DNA of 64,000 nt. Source: Planctomycetota bacterium. Its GTDB lineage: Bacteria; Planctomycetota; Planctomycetia; Gemmatales; Gemmataceae. A program made the position numbers and the translations under genes. The notes beneath the pieces were generated by a model, which was not told the DNA's origin, did not search any database, and saw only the letters and a list, made by a program, of their open reading frames with translations. Of this stretch, positions 52,955 to 62,900 are shown one piece after another (positions within the stretch are counted from its first letter, which is position 1; each line of letters starts with the position of its first letter). The stretch lies in the NCBI GenBank assembly GCA_029777335.1, contig JAKOSN010000086.1, positions 48,388 through 112,387 on the forward strand, written 5' to 3'.

Positions 52955-55900
52955 TCAAGCATGAGAACCAGCGACGGCGGGGGAGGTGCCCTCCTCGTCA
53001 TCATCGTCTGCAACCGGCGGCTTGCGAATCACCAGCGAATACAGGCACGGGACCACGAACAACGTCGTGAGCAACCCTGCGAGCAGACCGCCGATGACCG
53101 CGCGACCCAGAGGCGTGTTGGCTTCGCTGCCACGCGCCAACCCCAGGGCCATCGGAATCAGCGCGAAGAGAGCCGCCAGGGCGGTCATGATGATCGGACG
53201 CACACGGATAGTGGCCGCATTCACGATCGCCTGCGTCGGGGTCAGATCGGTCCCCCTGCTGAGCGCCTGCGCGAAGTCGATGAGCAACACGGTGTTCGAG
53301 ACCACGATACCCACCATGAAGATCACACCCAGGAGCGACTGCACGTTGATGGCCGTTCCAGTGATGAACAGCATCAGCACCACGCCCACAAGGCCGACAG
53401 GGACGGCCGAGAGAATCACCAGCGGGGTCAGCCAGGATTTGAACAGCGCCACCATCAGGAAGTAGACCAGCAAGCTGGCCAGGATCAGACCGATGCCCAG
53501 GTTGCGGAAGGTATCCTGCATACGCGAATACTCACCGCTGAGCACGATCTTGCTTCCTTCCAGAATCGCGTGGTCCTTTGAACCTGGGTCGTAAGGTAGC
53601 CATTCGCCACGCCCATGGGTTTCACCGAACTTCGCCACCACCAGGGCGACATCGTCGGCGACGTGACCCAGATCGCGTCCTTCCACACCCATCGTCAGGT
53701 CGATCGTCGGTTGCAGGTTGGTGTGAGTGACTTCAGCCGGCACCTTGACGGGTTCCGCGGTCGCGACGTTGCGCAGCGGAATGGGCGTCTTCTGGGTGCC
53801 ACTGGTGATCGGTACATCGAGCACCGTATCCATCGAAGCAATGTCTTCTTCCGGATACTGCACGCCAACGAAGTACTGGTTGTGCGACTTCGGGTCGATC
53901 CAGAAGTTGTGCTTGTTGAACTGGATACTCGAATTGAGCGCGGCAACCAGGTTTTTCATCACATCGGCCTGGGTGAGGCCCAGGTTCGCCGCCTTGGCCC
54001 GGTCGACGTTGATAATGTACTGCGGATAATCCAGACGCTGGAGAATGCGGCAATCGACCACTCCCGGCACCTTGCGCACTTCCTTGCGGATGGCGTCGGC
54101 CACCTGCCAGGTCTTCTTCAGCTTCTTCCCGGTGATCCGAACGTTCAGGGGCGTCGACTTTCCTTCGTTCATGGCCCCTCGAATCATCCCGCCGGCGTCG
54201 AAGGCGAACTCCAGATCGCCGAAGCTCGGAGTGCTGGCAAAGCCATCACGAAGTTCACGCACAAATTCCTGTGCCGAGTGGTGACGGTCGTGTTTGAGCT
54301 GAACCTTGACCACGGCATCCATGGGACCCGCGTTGGGGGTGTACGCCGCCGACCAGTCCGCAACCACGCCGAGTTCGCTGATCAACAGTTCGAGATCCTC
54401 GCCGGTAGTCTTGCGGACGAATTTTTCGACCTCGGCGATTCGTTTCTCGGTTTCCTCGATGCGAGTTCCGGTTGGGGCGCGAACATAGATTTCAAATGCG
54501 CCGGAATCCACCTCGGGGAAGAACTCACGCCGCAATTGCGAGCCAACGCCAAAGACCACCACCACAAGCAACACGCCAGCAGTGGCCAGGACCAGTCCGC
54601 GTTGCTTCATCACCACTTGCAGAACACGAACATAGCCGCGAATGCAGCGATCGATGAAGGCTTCCCAGGCGGCGAAGGCGCGCCCGATCGGTCCCTTGGG
54701 AGCATGGCTGGGATCGGGGTCGTGATAGCCGGTGGGGTGCGGAATCCCTTCGGGGTTGGAAGGACCGTGCGAACGCAACCACAACATACACATCGCCGGG
54801 ACAAACGAACGCGACAGAAGATAGGCGGCGGTCATGGCGAACGCGACGGCCAGCGCCATGGGCCGGAAGAGGAACGCCCCCATGCCCGGCATCAGGGCCA
54901 GCGGCGCCAGCACCAGCAGGGTACAACAGCTGGCAACCAGTTCCGGCATGGCCACTTCACTGGCGCCCAGGAACGCCGCCGCTTTCGGCTTCGCTCCCAG
55001 CCCCAGGTGGCGGTGCGTGTTCTCCAGACAGATGATGGCACTATCGACTAGCGGCCCAATGGCCAGCGACAACCCCGCCAGCGTCATCACGTTGATCGTG
55101 TTGCCGGTGACATTGAGGAAGATGACGGCGCCCAGCACCGAGATCGGGATGGTGAAGATGGCGATCAGGGTCATGCGCCATTCACCCAGGAAGATCAGAA
55201 TGACCATCGAACAGAGAAACGCACCGAGCACGCCTTCCTCAATCAAACTGGAGATGGCGTGCCGCACATAAATCGACTGATCCATGACCAGCTTCAGATC
55301 GATATCGTCGTGCGTCAATTTCGACTTCATTCCCGAAAGGTCGTCCTTCAGCTGATCGACCACCGCGAGGGTACTTGAACCCATCTGGCGATAGACCGGG
55401 ATGTACACCTGGCGACGGCCATTGACGCGGACCACGTTGGTCTGAATCAGGCTGGCATCGCGCGGAGTGGCCACATCGCGGAGGAAGACGGTTCTGCCAC
55501 CATCGGTTTTGACCGGGATATCCCCCATGCGATCGATCAACTCATACATGGAGTTGGAATCGAGGGCATAGTCCCACTTGCCGAACTTGGCATCGCCGGT
55601 GGGGAGAAAGAGGTTATAGCGATCGAGGGCGTTCATGAGGTCGATCGGCGACAGGTTGCGGGCCTGCATGCGGTCGCGATCCATGTAGGCCAGCACCGCG
55701 CGAAGGCGTCCGCCGTACACCACCGGAGCCACTGCGCCGGGCACGCTCATGATCATGTTGCGGACTTCGTAACGCCCTGTGTCGTACAGGATCGACTCCG
55801 ATTCCTTGTCGCTATCAAGCGCGATCAGACAGACCGGAGTCGTCCCGGTGGGGTCAAAGGGGAGAATAACGGGAGGAAGAGTCCCTGGAGGCAGGTTGGG

Positions 55901-56251
55901 GATGGCGGCTGAGGCAAGCGAGTTCACCTGGGTCAACGCGCCATTGGGGTCGATATCGTCGCGATAAAAGTTGCGGACGATACTCGCCCCAACGATCGAG
56001 CGCGATTCCTGGCGGGCCGTTCCCGCGGCCTGGCCCGTCCAGCGCTCCATACGGTTGGTAATATCGTTTTCAACATTGGTTGCAGGCATCCCCCCATAAA
56101 ACGTGAGCACCTGCACGGCAGGGCTTTTGAAGGGGGGCAAGATATCGCGTGGGATGGAGACAATCGACAACATGCCGACGACGATGACGGTGAGAACCGC
56201 CACCACCACGGCACGCCAGTTTCCTAACGAAAAATGGATTAAGCCATTCAT
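52955..56251 (-). CDS. RND-family efflux pump permease
   Basis: 1098 residues with the duplicated RND plan: TM1, a large periplasmic loop, TM2-7, a second loop and TM8-12. It is proton-driven and would export substrates through the TolC-like channels next door. In TM4 the proton-relay motif reads GPLVDSAIICLENTHRHL, keeping one Asp where AcrB has two (VDDAI). TM10 reads VGIVVSNTVLLIDFAQ, with no Lys equivalent to AcrB K940. Many RND proteins outside Proteobacteria have a GIVVSN TM10, but the D-to-S change is worth noting. Substrate type (drug or metal) cannot be told. It follows the adaptor gene by 227 bases. Confidence 0.92.
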   Translation of the reverse strand: MNGLIHFSLGNWRAVVVAVLTVIVVGMLSIVSIPRDILPPFKSPAVQVLTFYGGMPATNVENDITNRMERWTGQAAGTARQESRSIVGASIVRNFYRDDIDPNGALTQVNSLASAAIPNLPPGTLPPVILPFDPTGTTPVCLIALDSDKESESILYDTGRYEVRNMIMSVPGAVAPVVYGGRLRAVLAYMDRDRMQARNLSPIDLMNALDRYNLFLPTGDAKFGKWDYALDSNSMYELIDRMGDIPVKTDGGRTVFLRDVATPRDASLIQTNVVRVNGRRQVYIPVYRQMGSSTLAVVDQLKDDLSGMKSKLTHDDIDLKLVMDQSIYVRHAISSLIEEGVLGAFLCSMVILIFLGEWRMTLIAIFTIPISVLGAVIFLNVTGNTINVMTLAGLSLAIGPLVDSAIICLENTHRHLGLGAKPKAAAFLGASEVAMPELVASCCTLLVLAPLALMPGMGAFLFRPMALAVAFAMTAAYLLSRSFVPAMCMLWLRSHGPSNPEGIPHPTGYHDPDPSHAPKGPIGRAFAAWEAFIDRCIRGYVRVLQVVMKQRGLVLATAGVLLVVVVFGVGSQLRREFFPEVDSGAFEIYVRAPTGTRIEETEKRIAEVEKFVRKTTGEDLELLISELGVVADWSAAYTPNAGPMDAVVKVQLKHDRHHSAQEFVRELRDGFASTPSFGDLEFAFDAGGMIRGAMNEGKSTPLNVRITGKKLKKTWQVADAIRKEVRKVPGVVDCRILQRLDYPQYIINVDRAKAANLGLTQADVMKNLVAALNSSIQFNKHNFWIDPKSHNQYFVGVQYPEEDIASMDTVLDVPITSGTQKTPIPLRNVATAEPVKVPAEVTHTNLQPTIDLTMGVEGRDLGHVADDVALVVAKFGETHGRGEWLPYDPGSKDHAILEGSKIVLSGEYSRMQDTFRNLGIGLILASLLVYFLMVALFKSWLTPLVILSAVPVGLVGVVLMLFITGTAINVQSLLGVIFMVGIVVSNTVLLIDFAQALSRGTDLTPTQAIVNAATIRVRPIIMTALAALFALIPMALGLARGSEANTPLGRAVIGGLLAGLLTTLFVVPCLYSLVIRKPPVADDDDEEGTSPAVAGSHA

Positions 56252-56478
56252 GCTCGTGTGCTCTTAAGGTTTGCCAAGAAGGGCAGCCCCTTTGAACTTC
56301 ACCCGGGAACAACCGCAGGGGAAGAGCCGGAGAGCGTTCAAGGGAGCCGCCACGTGGAGTCACTGGCTCGCACCAGGGGATTGGCAGGCGTCAGGTGTGA
56401 ACAGGGAGCTTCCGTGCCACCCCTGTGTTCCTCAAGATGAGTAAACCAATCACTCCAGAGAAAAACGCGTTGCTGGGC

Positions 56479-57879
56479 TTAGTGCGAAGAATGCTCACTT
56501 CCTGAAGAGAGTGTCACGACCGGCGTTCCGTCAGTCAGGTCACTCTCCGGATTCAACACAACCTTGTCCTCGGGGGTGAGCCCCGCGGTGACGGCGACGT
56601 GGATGCCGTTGTCTGTCTTGATCTGAATCGGAACCAGGCGGGCATGCCCATCGCGCACCACAAAGACCTTGGCCTCCCCGTCGTCGCTCCTCTTCACCAG
56701 ACAAGAGGTGGGAATGGCCAGCCCGTTGGACTTATCCAGGATGATGGTGACGTGGCCAAACATCCCCTGGCAGATCTCGCCGGTGGTGTTCTCCACATCG
56801 ATTTCCACATGCATCAGCCGGGTTTGCGGATCCTCCGAACGGGAAATGCGCGAGATGCGAGCAGGGAATTTTTTCCCTGGCAGAGCATCGATCTCAACAA
56901 TCGCCTCGTCTCCCTTGGTCGCGAAAGGAACATCACGATCAGGCACCTGCACCACCACGCGGAACCGATCGGTGCGCACCACGGTGAACAAGGGGCGCTG
57001 ACTGCTCTCTCCGCTGGTAGCGCGGATGAAATCCTTGGGGAAGTAGCCGCGGTAGGTGATCACGCCATCGAAGGGCGCCGTGATGGTGGCGTAGGCGAGC
57101 ATCACCTTTGCCTTGTCCAGTTTGGCCTTGGCCACCTTCACTTCGGCCTGCGCGGCCAGGACGTCGGCGTCGGCACGCAGCACACGGGCCTCAGCGGCGG
57201 CCTGCTGGGCGCGGGCGGTCGCGACGGCCGCCTTCGCGGTTCGTTCGGCTTCGACGGCGGATTCATGATGTTCCTGCGATTCTTCAACGAGTTTTTCCTC
57301 GATGCTGCGCGAAGCCCACAGCTCGCGCCGACGGGTCAACTGCAACGCGCGAAACCGGGTCCAGGCCTCGGCGCTCTTGCTCGCGGCCTCGGATTGCTGC
57401 ACCGTTGCCTTGGCAGCCGTCACCTCGGCCTCGGCGCTGGTGCGATGCGCTTCCATCTGCTTCACCTTGGCCTCGGCTTGCCCCACGGTCGCTTCGGATT
57501 CTTCCACCTGTTTCTCAAGTTCTGGTACATCAAGGACTGCCAGCACCTGATTGTTCTTTACCGTATCGCCGATGTCGAACTGCTGTGTCTTGAGGAACCC
57601 GGAGACCGCCGACACCAGCTGGACTGATTCGTACGCCTGAACTGTTCCCGGTTGCGTGGTAATTCGTTGCACGCCGCCCTTGAGAGGATGGGTAACTTCG
57701 ACTGTCAGGGCGTTGCTGCTTTGCGCGGAGCTTTCCGATTCCTGTGCGTGGGCAGCAGTGCCTGTCTTGCCCAGGGTGAAATGCAACACCACAGCGACCA
57801 CAAGCAGCAGCACAACCACCCCGCTCAACCACCACACATACACTTGGCCGCTTCGGGATTTAGTCACGTTCCACCTCAT
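56479..57879 (-). CDS. Membrane-fusion (adaptor) protein of the RND pump
   Basis: 466 residues. An N-terminal helix (WWLSGVVVLLLVVAVVLHFTL) anchors it. The HlyD/AcrA layout follows: first lipoyl half (VSGFLKTQQFDIGDTVKNNQVLAVLD), a long Ala/Glu-rich coiled-coil hairpin (about 110-265), second lipoyl half (ITAPFDGVITYRGYFPKDFI), then beta-barrel and membrane-proximal domains (LPGKKFPARISRISRS). It joins pump and channel. The start MRWNVTKS at 57879 directly precedes the anchor; the in-frame extension to 58014 is not family-like. First gene of the efflux cluster. Confidence 0.92.
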   Translation of the reverse strand: MRWNVTKSRSGQVYVWWLSGVVVLLLVVAVVLHFTLGKTGTAAHAQESESSAQSSNALTVEVTHPLKGGVQRITTQPGTVQAYESVQLVSAVSGFLKTQQFDIGDTVKNNQVLAVLDVPELEKQVEESEATVGQAEAKVKQMEAHRTSAEAEVTAAKATVQQSEAASKSAEAWTRFRALQLTRRRELWASRSIEEKLVEESQEHHESAVEAERTAKAAVATARAQQAAAEARVLRADADVLAAQAEVKVAKAKLDKAKVMLAYATITAPFDGVITYRGYFPKDFIRATSGESSQRPLFTVVRTDRFRVVVQVPDRDVPFATKGDEAIVEIDALPGKKFPARISRISRSEDPQTRLMHVEIDVENTTGEICQGMFGHVTIILDKSNGLAIPTSCLVKRSDDGEAKVFVVRDGHARLVPIQIKTDNGIHVAVTAGLTPEDKVVLNPESDLTDGTPVVTLSSGSEHSSH

Positions 57880-58642
57880 CACAGATGATCGTTTCTTGCA
57901 TGGCGCCAGGAGCTGGGTTTGGCTACCATCGAGTTGATGTCCCCACGACACCAACGTGCCATCGCCTCTGGGCCGGTGGCAGAAACCTCGAAGGGATCCG
58001 GATCGACAACTCACACTTCAGGAGCCCGATTGTGAAGGAACTGGACGACAAACCTGATCGCTTTGTCCCCTCACCGAGTCTTCCTTCTGGCTCAGAATGA
58101 ACCCGCCTCGAGGGTTTGGTAGAAGTGAGAGCGAAGATCGTGCCACGGATAAAAAGAGTGCAAATTTTCCGCCATAAACCTCTCATAAAAAAGAGATTGC
58201 AGCATCGTTTTCCTTGATTGGGTATTTTTGCCCCTTGTGGAGCTGGGGAGGATTTCCCCATGCGGTTCCGCCTGACCGGGTAGGATGTCCCCATGGAGGG
58301 TTCCCCCTGAGGCGCGTTTCTCTGCGCCTTCCTTCTGGCTCCTCCCGGGGCAATGCAGTCCTGGGGAGAACGAATCGTTCAGAGGAGCACTTTTCTGGCT
58401 TTTGCTGATGGCGAGAGCGAGAATGGCGCAAGGAGGAATGCTGGCGGTGCGTCACAGGGATCGCGAAGGGGGACGGAACAAACCTTCCGGGCGAGCCACC
58501 GGGCCCGCTTCCATGGCGTTCAACGGGGCCTGAACGTTGACTTCACTCTGGTGCCGGGTTTCAGCCTCTTCAGGGGCAGACTTTTGACCGGATCGTTTGC
58601 AATCCGCATGGTGAGTTGGCCGTCGTTCGCCAGGGGATGCAA
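57880..58642 (-). other. 763-base stretch with no gene
   Basis: Open frames here read as Arg/Ser/Pro-rich translations of GC-rich DNA and lack any fold, signal or ribosome site. An A/T-rich patch at about 58135-58240 and a short perfect hairpin (TGGGGA/TCCCCA, 58244-58260) are the only features. The promoter of the efflux cluster should lie in the part near 57880, but I cannot pick one. Confidence 0.5.
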
Positions 58643-58679
58643 AAACCCCGCCCGGCAAGGTGGCCGTCGGGCGGGGTTT
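58638..58679 (-). terminator. Terminator of the small secreted protein gene
   Basis: AAACCCCGCCCG (58643-58654) pairs perfectly with CGGGCGGGGTTT (58668-58679), with a 13-base loop. On the minus strand the stem ends in five T residues (58645-58641). It lies 18 bases after the stop at 58697. Confidence 0.8.
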
Positions 58680-58696
58680 CGTCGACCTCAACGACC

Positions 58697-59077
58697 TTAC
58701 TGATTTCTGTAGTAAACCCATCCGTAGTAGGGGTGGTAGACCCACACGCCGCCAGGCTGCTGCACCGGCGGCGTGACCGGCGGTGTGACCGTTCCCTGGT
58801 TTCGGGCTCGTTCCAGTTGCAGGGCCTGGATGGCCGCCACTCCGCGATCGGTCACCTTGCGAGATTCTTCCTGAGCCCAGTACATCGCCCGGGTCGCGCT
58901 TTCACCGTTGCTGACCCGAATGCGTGCCTCCGTATAAATCTGGCGGATCTCCAGCTGAACCATCTGCTCAATCTGGCGGACCCGGGCCTGGTACAGCGGA
59001 TCGTTCGCCCGGACCTTGTTCGTCGTGACCGCCACCAGAGCCAGAGTCACCATCGCCAGCACCGTGAACTTCTTCAT
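58697..59077 (-). CDS. Small secreted protein of unknown function
   Basis: 126 residues. A signal peptide (KKFTVLAMVTLALVAVTTNKVRA) is followed by a helical, charged mature part (YQARVRQIEQMVQLEIRQIY, REALRV-like helices), a short Thr/Pro linker (VTPPVTPPVQQPGG) and an aromatic tail (WVYHPYYGWVYYRNQ). No family recognised. The aromatic tail is the sort that binds glycans or lies on a surface. AGGAGCG precedes the ATG. It is divergent from the ECF sigma gene at 59299, so the two may share control. Confidence 0.78.
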   Translation of the reverse strand: MKKFTVLAMVTLALVAVTTNKVRANDPLYQARVRQIEQMVQLEIRQIYTEARIRVSNGESATRAMYWAQEESRKVTDRGVAAIQALQLERARNQGTVTPPVTPPVQQPGGVWVYHPYYGWVYYRNQ

Positions 59078-59133
59078 CGTTCGCTCCTGGTTGAAACCCT
59101 GCAGAGAAACCACAGTTCTCTTTTTGTCTCTTT

Positions 59134-59151
59134 CAGTCTCTCGTGAGACTG
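59134..59151. repeat. Dyad CAGTCTC-TCGT-GAGACTG, possible operator
   Basis: Perfect 7-base arms around TCGT, flanked more loosely by GCAGAG (59101-59106) and CTCTGC (59152-59157). It lies between the divergent small secreted protein and sigma factor genes, about 57 bases before the former's ATG, where a repressor or transcript hairpin would act. Confidence 0.4.
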
Positions 59152-59235
59152 CTCTGCGTGGTTCATCAACAACGCGGCGCAACCTGGCCAAAAAAATGTG
59201 GCAAGGAAGAAAAAAATCTCCCGTGGGAAAAATCC

Positions 59236-59264
59236 TTGCGAGATCCCCCACTGGTTTGCACAAT
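59236..59264 (+). promoter_or_regulatory. Possible sigma70-like promoter of the ECF gene
   Basis: TTGCGA (59236-59241), 17-base spacer, CACAAT (59259-59264), giving a leader of about 27 bases to the ATG at 59299. Both hexamers are partial matches. If the gene is autoregulated by its own sigma factor, the motif would differ and I could not recognise it. Confidence 0.35.
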
Positions 59265-59298
59265 CGACGAAACCTTTCCTCACTGCTGGAGCCCAGGC

Positions 59299-59883
59299 AT
59301 GTCTCCCCAGGACTCGTTTGCCGACGTGATGGAACGATTGCGGCGCGGAGAGGGTGCTGCCGCGCAGCAACTGTTCAATCGCTTTGCGGCCCGTTTGGTG
59401 GCGTTGGCGCGCCAGCGCCTCGACAATCAGCTGCGCCAGAAGGTGGATCCCGAGGATATCCTGCAATCGGTATGCAAGAGCTTTTTTCTCCGCTATGCGG
59501 GGGGAGAGTTCGAACTCGCCAACTGGGACAACCTGTGGACGTTGCTCACCCTGCTCACCGTGCGCAAGTGTGCCAATCTCGCCAAGCGTTATCACACCGA
59601 TCGGCGTGATGTACGTCGCGAAGCCGCAAGGGAGGCCAAGGCCGAGGAGTCCGCTCCAGGATGGGAAGCCATGGATCGCGAGCCGCGCCCGGAAGAGGCC
59701 GCCATGCTCGCGGAGATTGTGGAGAGACTCTTGCAGGAACTCGATCCGCGCGACCGCGAGATCCTTGTGCTCAGTTTGCAAGGATACAGTCACGAGGAGA
59801 TCAGCCGCCAGGTGGGCTATGCCGAACGGACCGTTCGCCGTGTGCTGGCCCAGGTGCGCAAACGCCTCGAACGCGAGGACTGA
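59299..59883 (+). CDS. ECF-type RNA polymerase sigma factor
   Basis: 194 residues. Region 2 (KVDPEDILQSVCKSFFLRY, WDNLWTLLTLLTVRKCANLA) and region 4 (LDPRDREILVLSLQGYSHEEISRQVGYAERTVRRVLAQ, read in parts) are clear. It is of the same planctomycete kinase-linked kind as the gene at 35557 but only distantly similar. The start MSPQDSFADV at 59299 fits region 2 length; an in-frame extension to 59143 is unlike the family. It is followed after 57 bases by a kinase gene. Confidence 0.9.
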   Translation: MSPQDSFADVMERLRRGEGAAAQQLFNRFAARLVALARQRLDNQLRQKVDPEDILQSVCKSFFLRYAGGEFELANWDNLWTLLTLLTVRKCANLAKRYHTDRRDVRREAAREAKAEESAPGWEAMDREPRPEEAAMLAEIVERLLQELDPRDREILVLSLQGYSHEEISRQVGYAERTVRRVLAQVRKRLERED

Positions 59884-59940
59884 CCAGGTCTCATCTCCTG
59901 GGCGTCTTTCAACACTGCCAACGCCATACGCGGAGATTCC

Positions 59941-62900
59941 ATGTCTGACCTCACCCAGCCCACCACGCATCGCACCGAGGACAGTTATGCCTTTCGAGAA
60001 CAGTTTCTGCGTGCCTTCGAGGAGGCATGCAAGGCCGGCCAGCGCCCGGCTCTTGAGGACTATTTGCCATCTGATTTAACGCAAAAGCGCCTGGTGCTTG
60101 TCGAGTTAATCCACCTCGACCTGACCTATCGGCTCCAGCGCGGAGAAACGGCTCGTGTGGAAGACTACCTGGCTCGCTATCCCGAACTGGCACACGACCG
60201 GACGGTCGTTCTCGAATGGATTCTCACCGAGGAGAAGACGCGGCGCACTCAGGGAGCGGGGCTGGATCACCGCGAGTATTTTCAGCGGTTCCCCCAGTAT
60301 GACGACATGCTTCGCGCACACTGGCCGGCGGATTCCGCCCGAGACGACACTTCCGATCCCGAGCGGACACGTCCGGACACGGAGCAACGCCAGCGCGCCG
60401 ACGGCGAGGCAGTCCCGCTGCGTCACGATGATCGCTATCGGCTGATCCGCTTTTATGCTGCTGGGGGACTGGGGGAGGTGCATCTCGCGGAGGATCTGGA
60501 GCTGCGCCGTGAAGTGGCTCTCAAGCGCATCAAGGAGCGCTATCGCGGCGACGAACACCATCGCCAGCGTTTCCTCCGTGAAGCGGCGATCACCGGGCAC
60601 CTGGAGCATCCGGGGATTGTTCCGGTTTATGGTCTGGTGGAAGAGACACCCGACGATCCCTGGTATGCGATGAAGTTCATTCAGGGCGAGAGCCTGAAGG
60701 ATGCCATCAAGCGCTTTCATGAGGCCGACACGCCCGGACGCGAACCGGGGGAACGGGCCCTCGCGCTGCGGCAGTTGCTCACGCGTTTTCTCGCCGTGTG
60801 CAACACCATGGCGTTTGCCCACAGTCGCGGTTATCTGCATCGAGATCTCAAGCCGGGCAATATCATGCTTGGCAATTATGGCGAAACGCTGGTGGTGGAC
60901 TGGGGGTTGGCCAAGAAGACCGGCGATTCGGAGCAGCCCTCGCGGTCCCCGCCTTTCACCGGGAACTCCGACACCCCAGAGATGACCACGCCCGGGCAAC
61001 CCGTGGGAACTCCGGCGTTCATGAGTCCCGAGCAGGCGTTGGGACAGTGGGAGCGTGTGGGGCCCGCGAGCGATATCTACAGCCTGGGAGCGACGCTCTA
61101 CGCGATTCTCACGGGAGCCACGCCCCTGACGGGTAGCCCCAAACCGATTCCGCCGCCGCTGGCCGCCATCTGTGACAGGGCGATGGCACGGGAACCTCAG
61201 GCTCGCTATCCCACTGCGCAGGCGCTGGCGGAGGATGTGGAACACTGGCTCGCTGATGAACCCGTCTCCGCATACCCCGAGACCTGGCGACAACGGCTGG
61301 GTCGCTGGGTTCGTCATCACTCCTCCTGGGTTCAGGCGGGGGTGGCCGCCTTGCTCCTGGTCGCCGCCATTTCTGTCGGGGCAGCCTTCTGGATCAATGC
61401 AGCACGCCACGAGGCAGAACTCGCCAGGGGGAAAGAAGCCGAGGAACGGGGACGCGCGGTTGACGCACAACTCAAAGAAGCCAGCGCACGCCGCACCGCT
61501 GAGGAACGGGAACGCTCGGAACGTCAAACCCGGTATGTCGCCGTCGCCCGGTTGCTCGAGCAGTCCTGGCAACAGGGGAATTACGCCGGGGTGCTCAATC
61601 TGCTCGAACGACAACGCCCGTCGCCCCAAACCAGCGATTTGCGCGGGTTCGAGTGGTTTCACCTGTGGCAGCGCGCGCACCACGGAGGCAACCTTACCCT
61701 GCGCGGACACACGGGTTCGGTCACCGGGGCTGTCTTTGCCACCACGGAGCCGCTCCTGCTGACGGCGGGGCTCGACGGCACGATTCGCTTCTGGGATCCC
61801 CACTCCGGGAAGGAGAAGGATCAGATCGACACTGCCCTGGTGACCGGGACGATTGGAATTGGGGTTGTGGAACGAGCGGGAGAGTTTGTGGTGTCCCAGG
61901 TGGCGCCCGAAAGTCCTGCCGCCCGCGAGGGGCATATCCAGGTGAACGATCGCATTCTGGCCGTTTCGGGATCGGATGGCAAGATGGTTCCAACCAGGGG
62001 GCTCACTCTGGCTCAGTTACTGGCGAGGCTGCGCGGGGAACCAGAATCAACCGTGCGCCTGGAGATCGTCGCCAAGGAAGCGAAGGAGGGCAGAACGGTC
62101 ACGCTAACCAGGGCAAGACGTGCCATTCCCCGACCCGTCACGCATCTCTGTGCTGCTCCCCGGGAAGCCTTCCTGGTGACTGCTTACCGCGACGGCTCCC
62201 TCGGCATCTGGGACCTGACCAGGAAAACGGAAACACATCGTTTTGCAGTGGACCAGTCCGCGCTGGATTCACTCGCCCTCGCTCCGGATGGACGAACGCT
62301 CGCCACCGTCACCACCTCGCTCCTGGGCGACCACACCATCCGTCGCAATGGCAAGGTCCAACTTTGGAGCCCAGAGGGCAAACTGCTGCGAACCTTGCGC
62401 ACGGGAGAGTTGAACCCCCATGGCGTGACCTTCACGCCCGATGGCACCTTGCTCGTCGTTGGCCACACCGCGGGGGTTCAGCTGTGGGAGGTGGCGACAG
62501 GCAAGCTGAAAACCGCGCTGTCGCTGGGGATGGCCTCGGCCTACTCTCTGGCCTGCGCTCCGGACGGACAGTCGTTGGCCGTGGGGGACGATCAAGGACG
62601 GGTGTGGTTGTGGGATATTGCGACGGAGAAACTCCGTATGCGGCTGCATCGCCACACACTGACCGTGCGCACCCTTGCCTTTGCCCCTGATGGGAGTCGC
62701 CTCGTGAGCGCCGGCGACGATCACCGGTTTCAACTCTGGAATCCCGCCACCGGCGAACATCTGGGAACCTTCCTCAATCATACCAATGGCATCCACGCCC
62801 TGGCATTTTCTCCCGATGGACGATCTTTTGTCTCCACGAGTGATGATCGCAAGGCGGTGTTGTGGGACGCGGAACGTGATCAGGAAGCGGATCCTCTGGT

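Noticed and set aside
58183..58455. 90-codon frame in the gap before the small secreted protein
   Set aside because: Arg/Pro/His-rich translation without signal, fold or ribosome site; typical of random GC-rich sequence.
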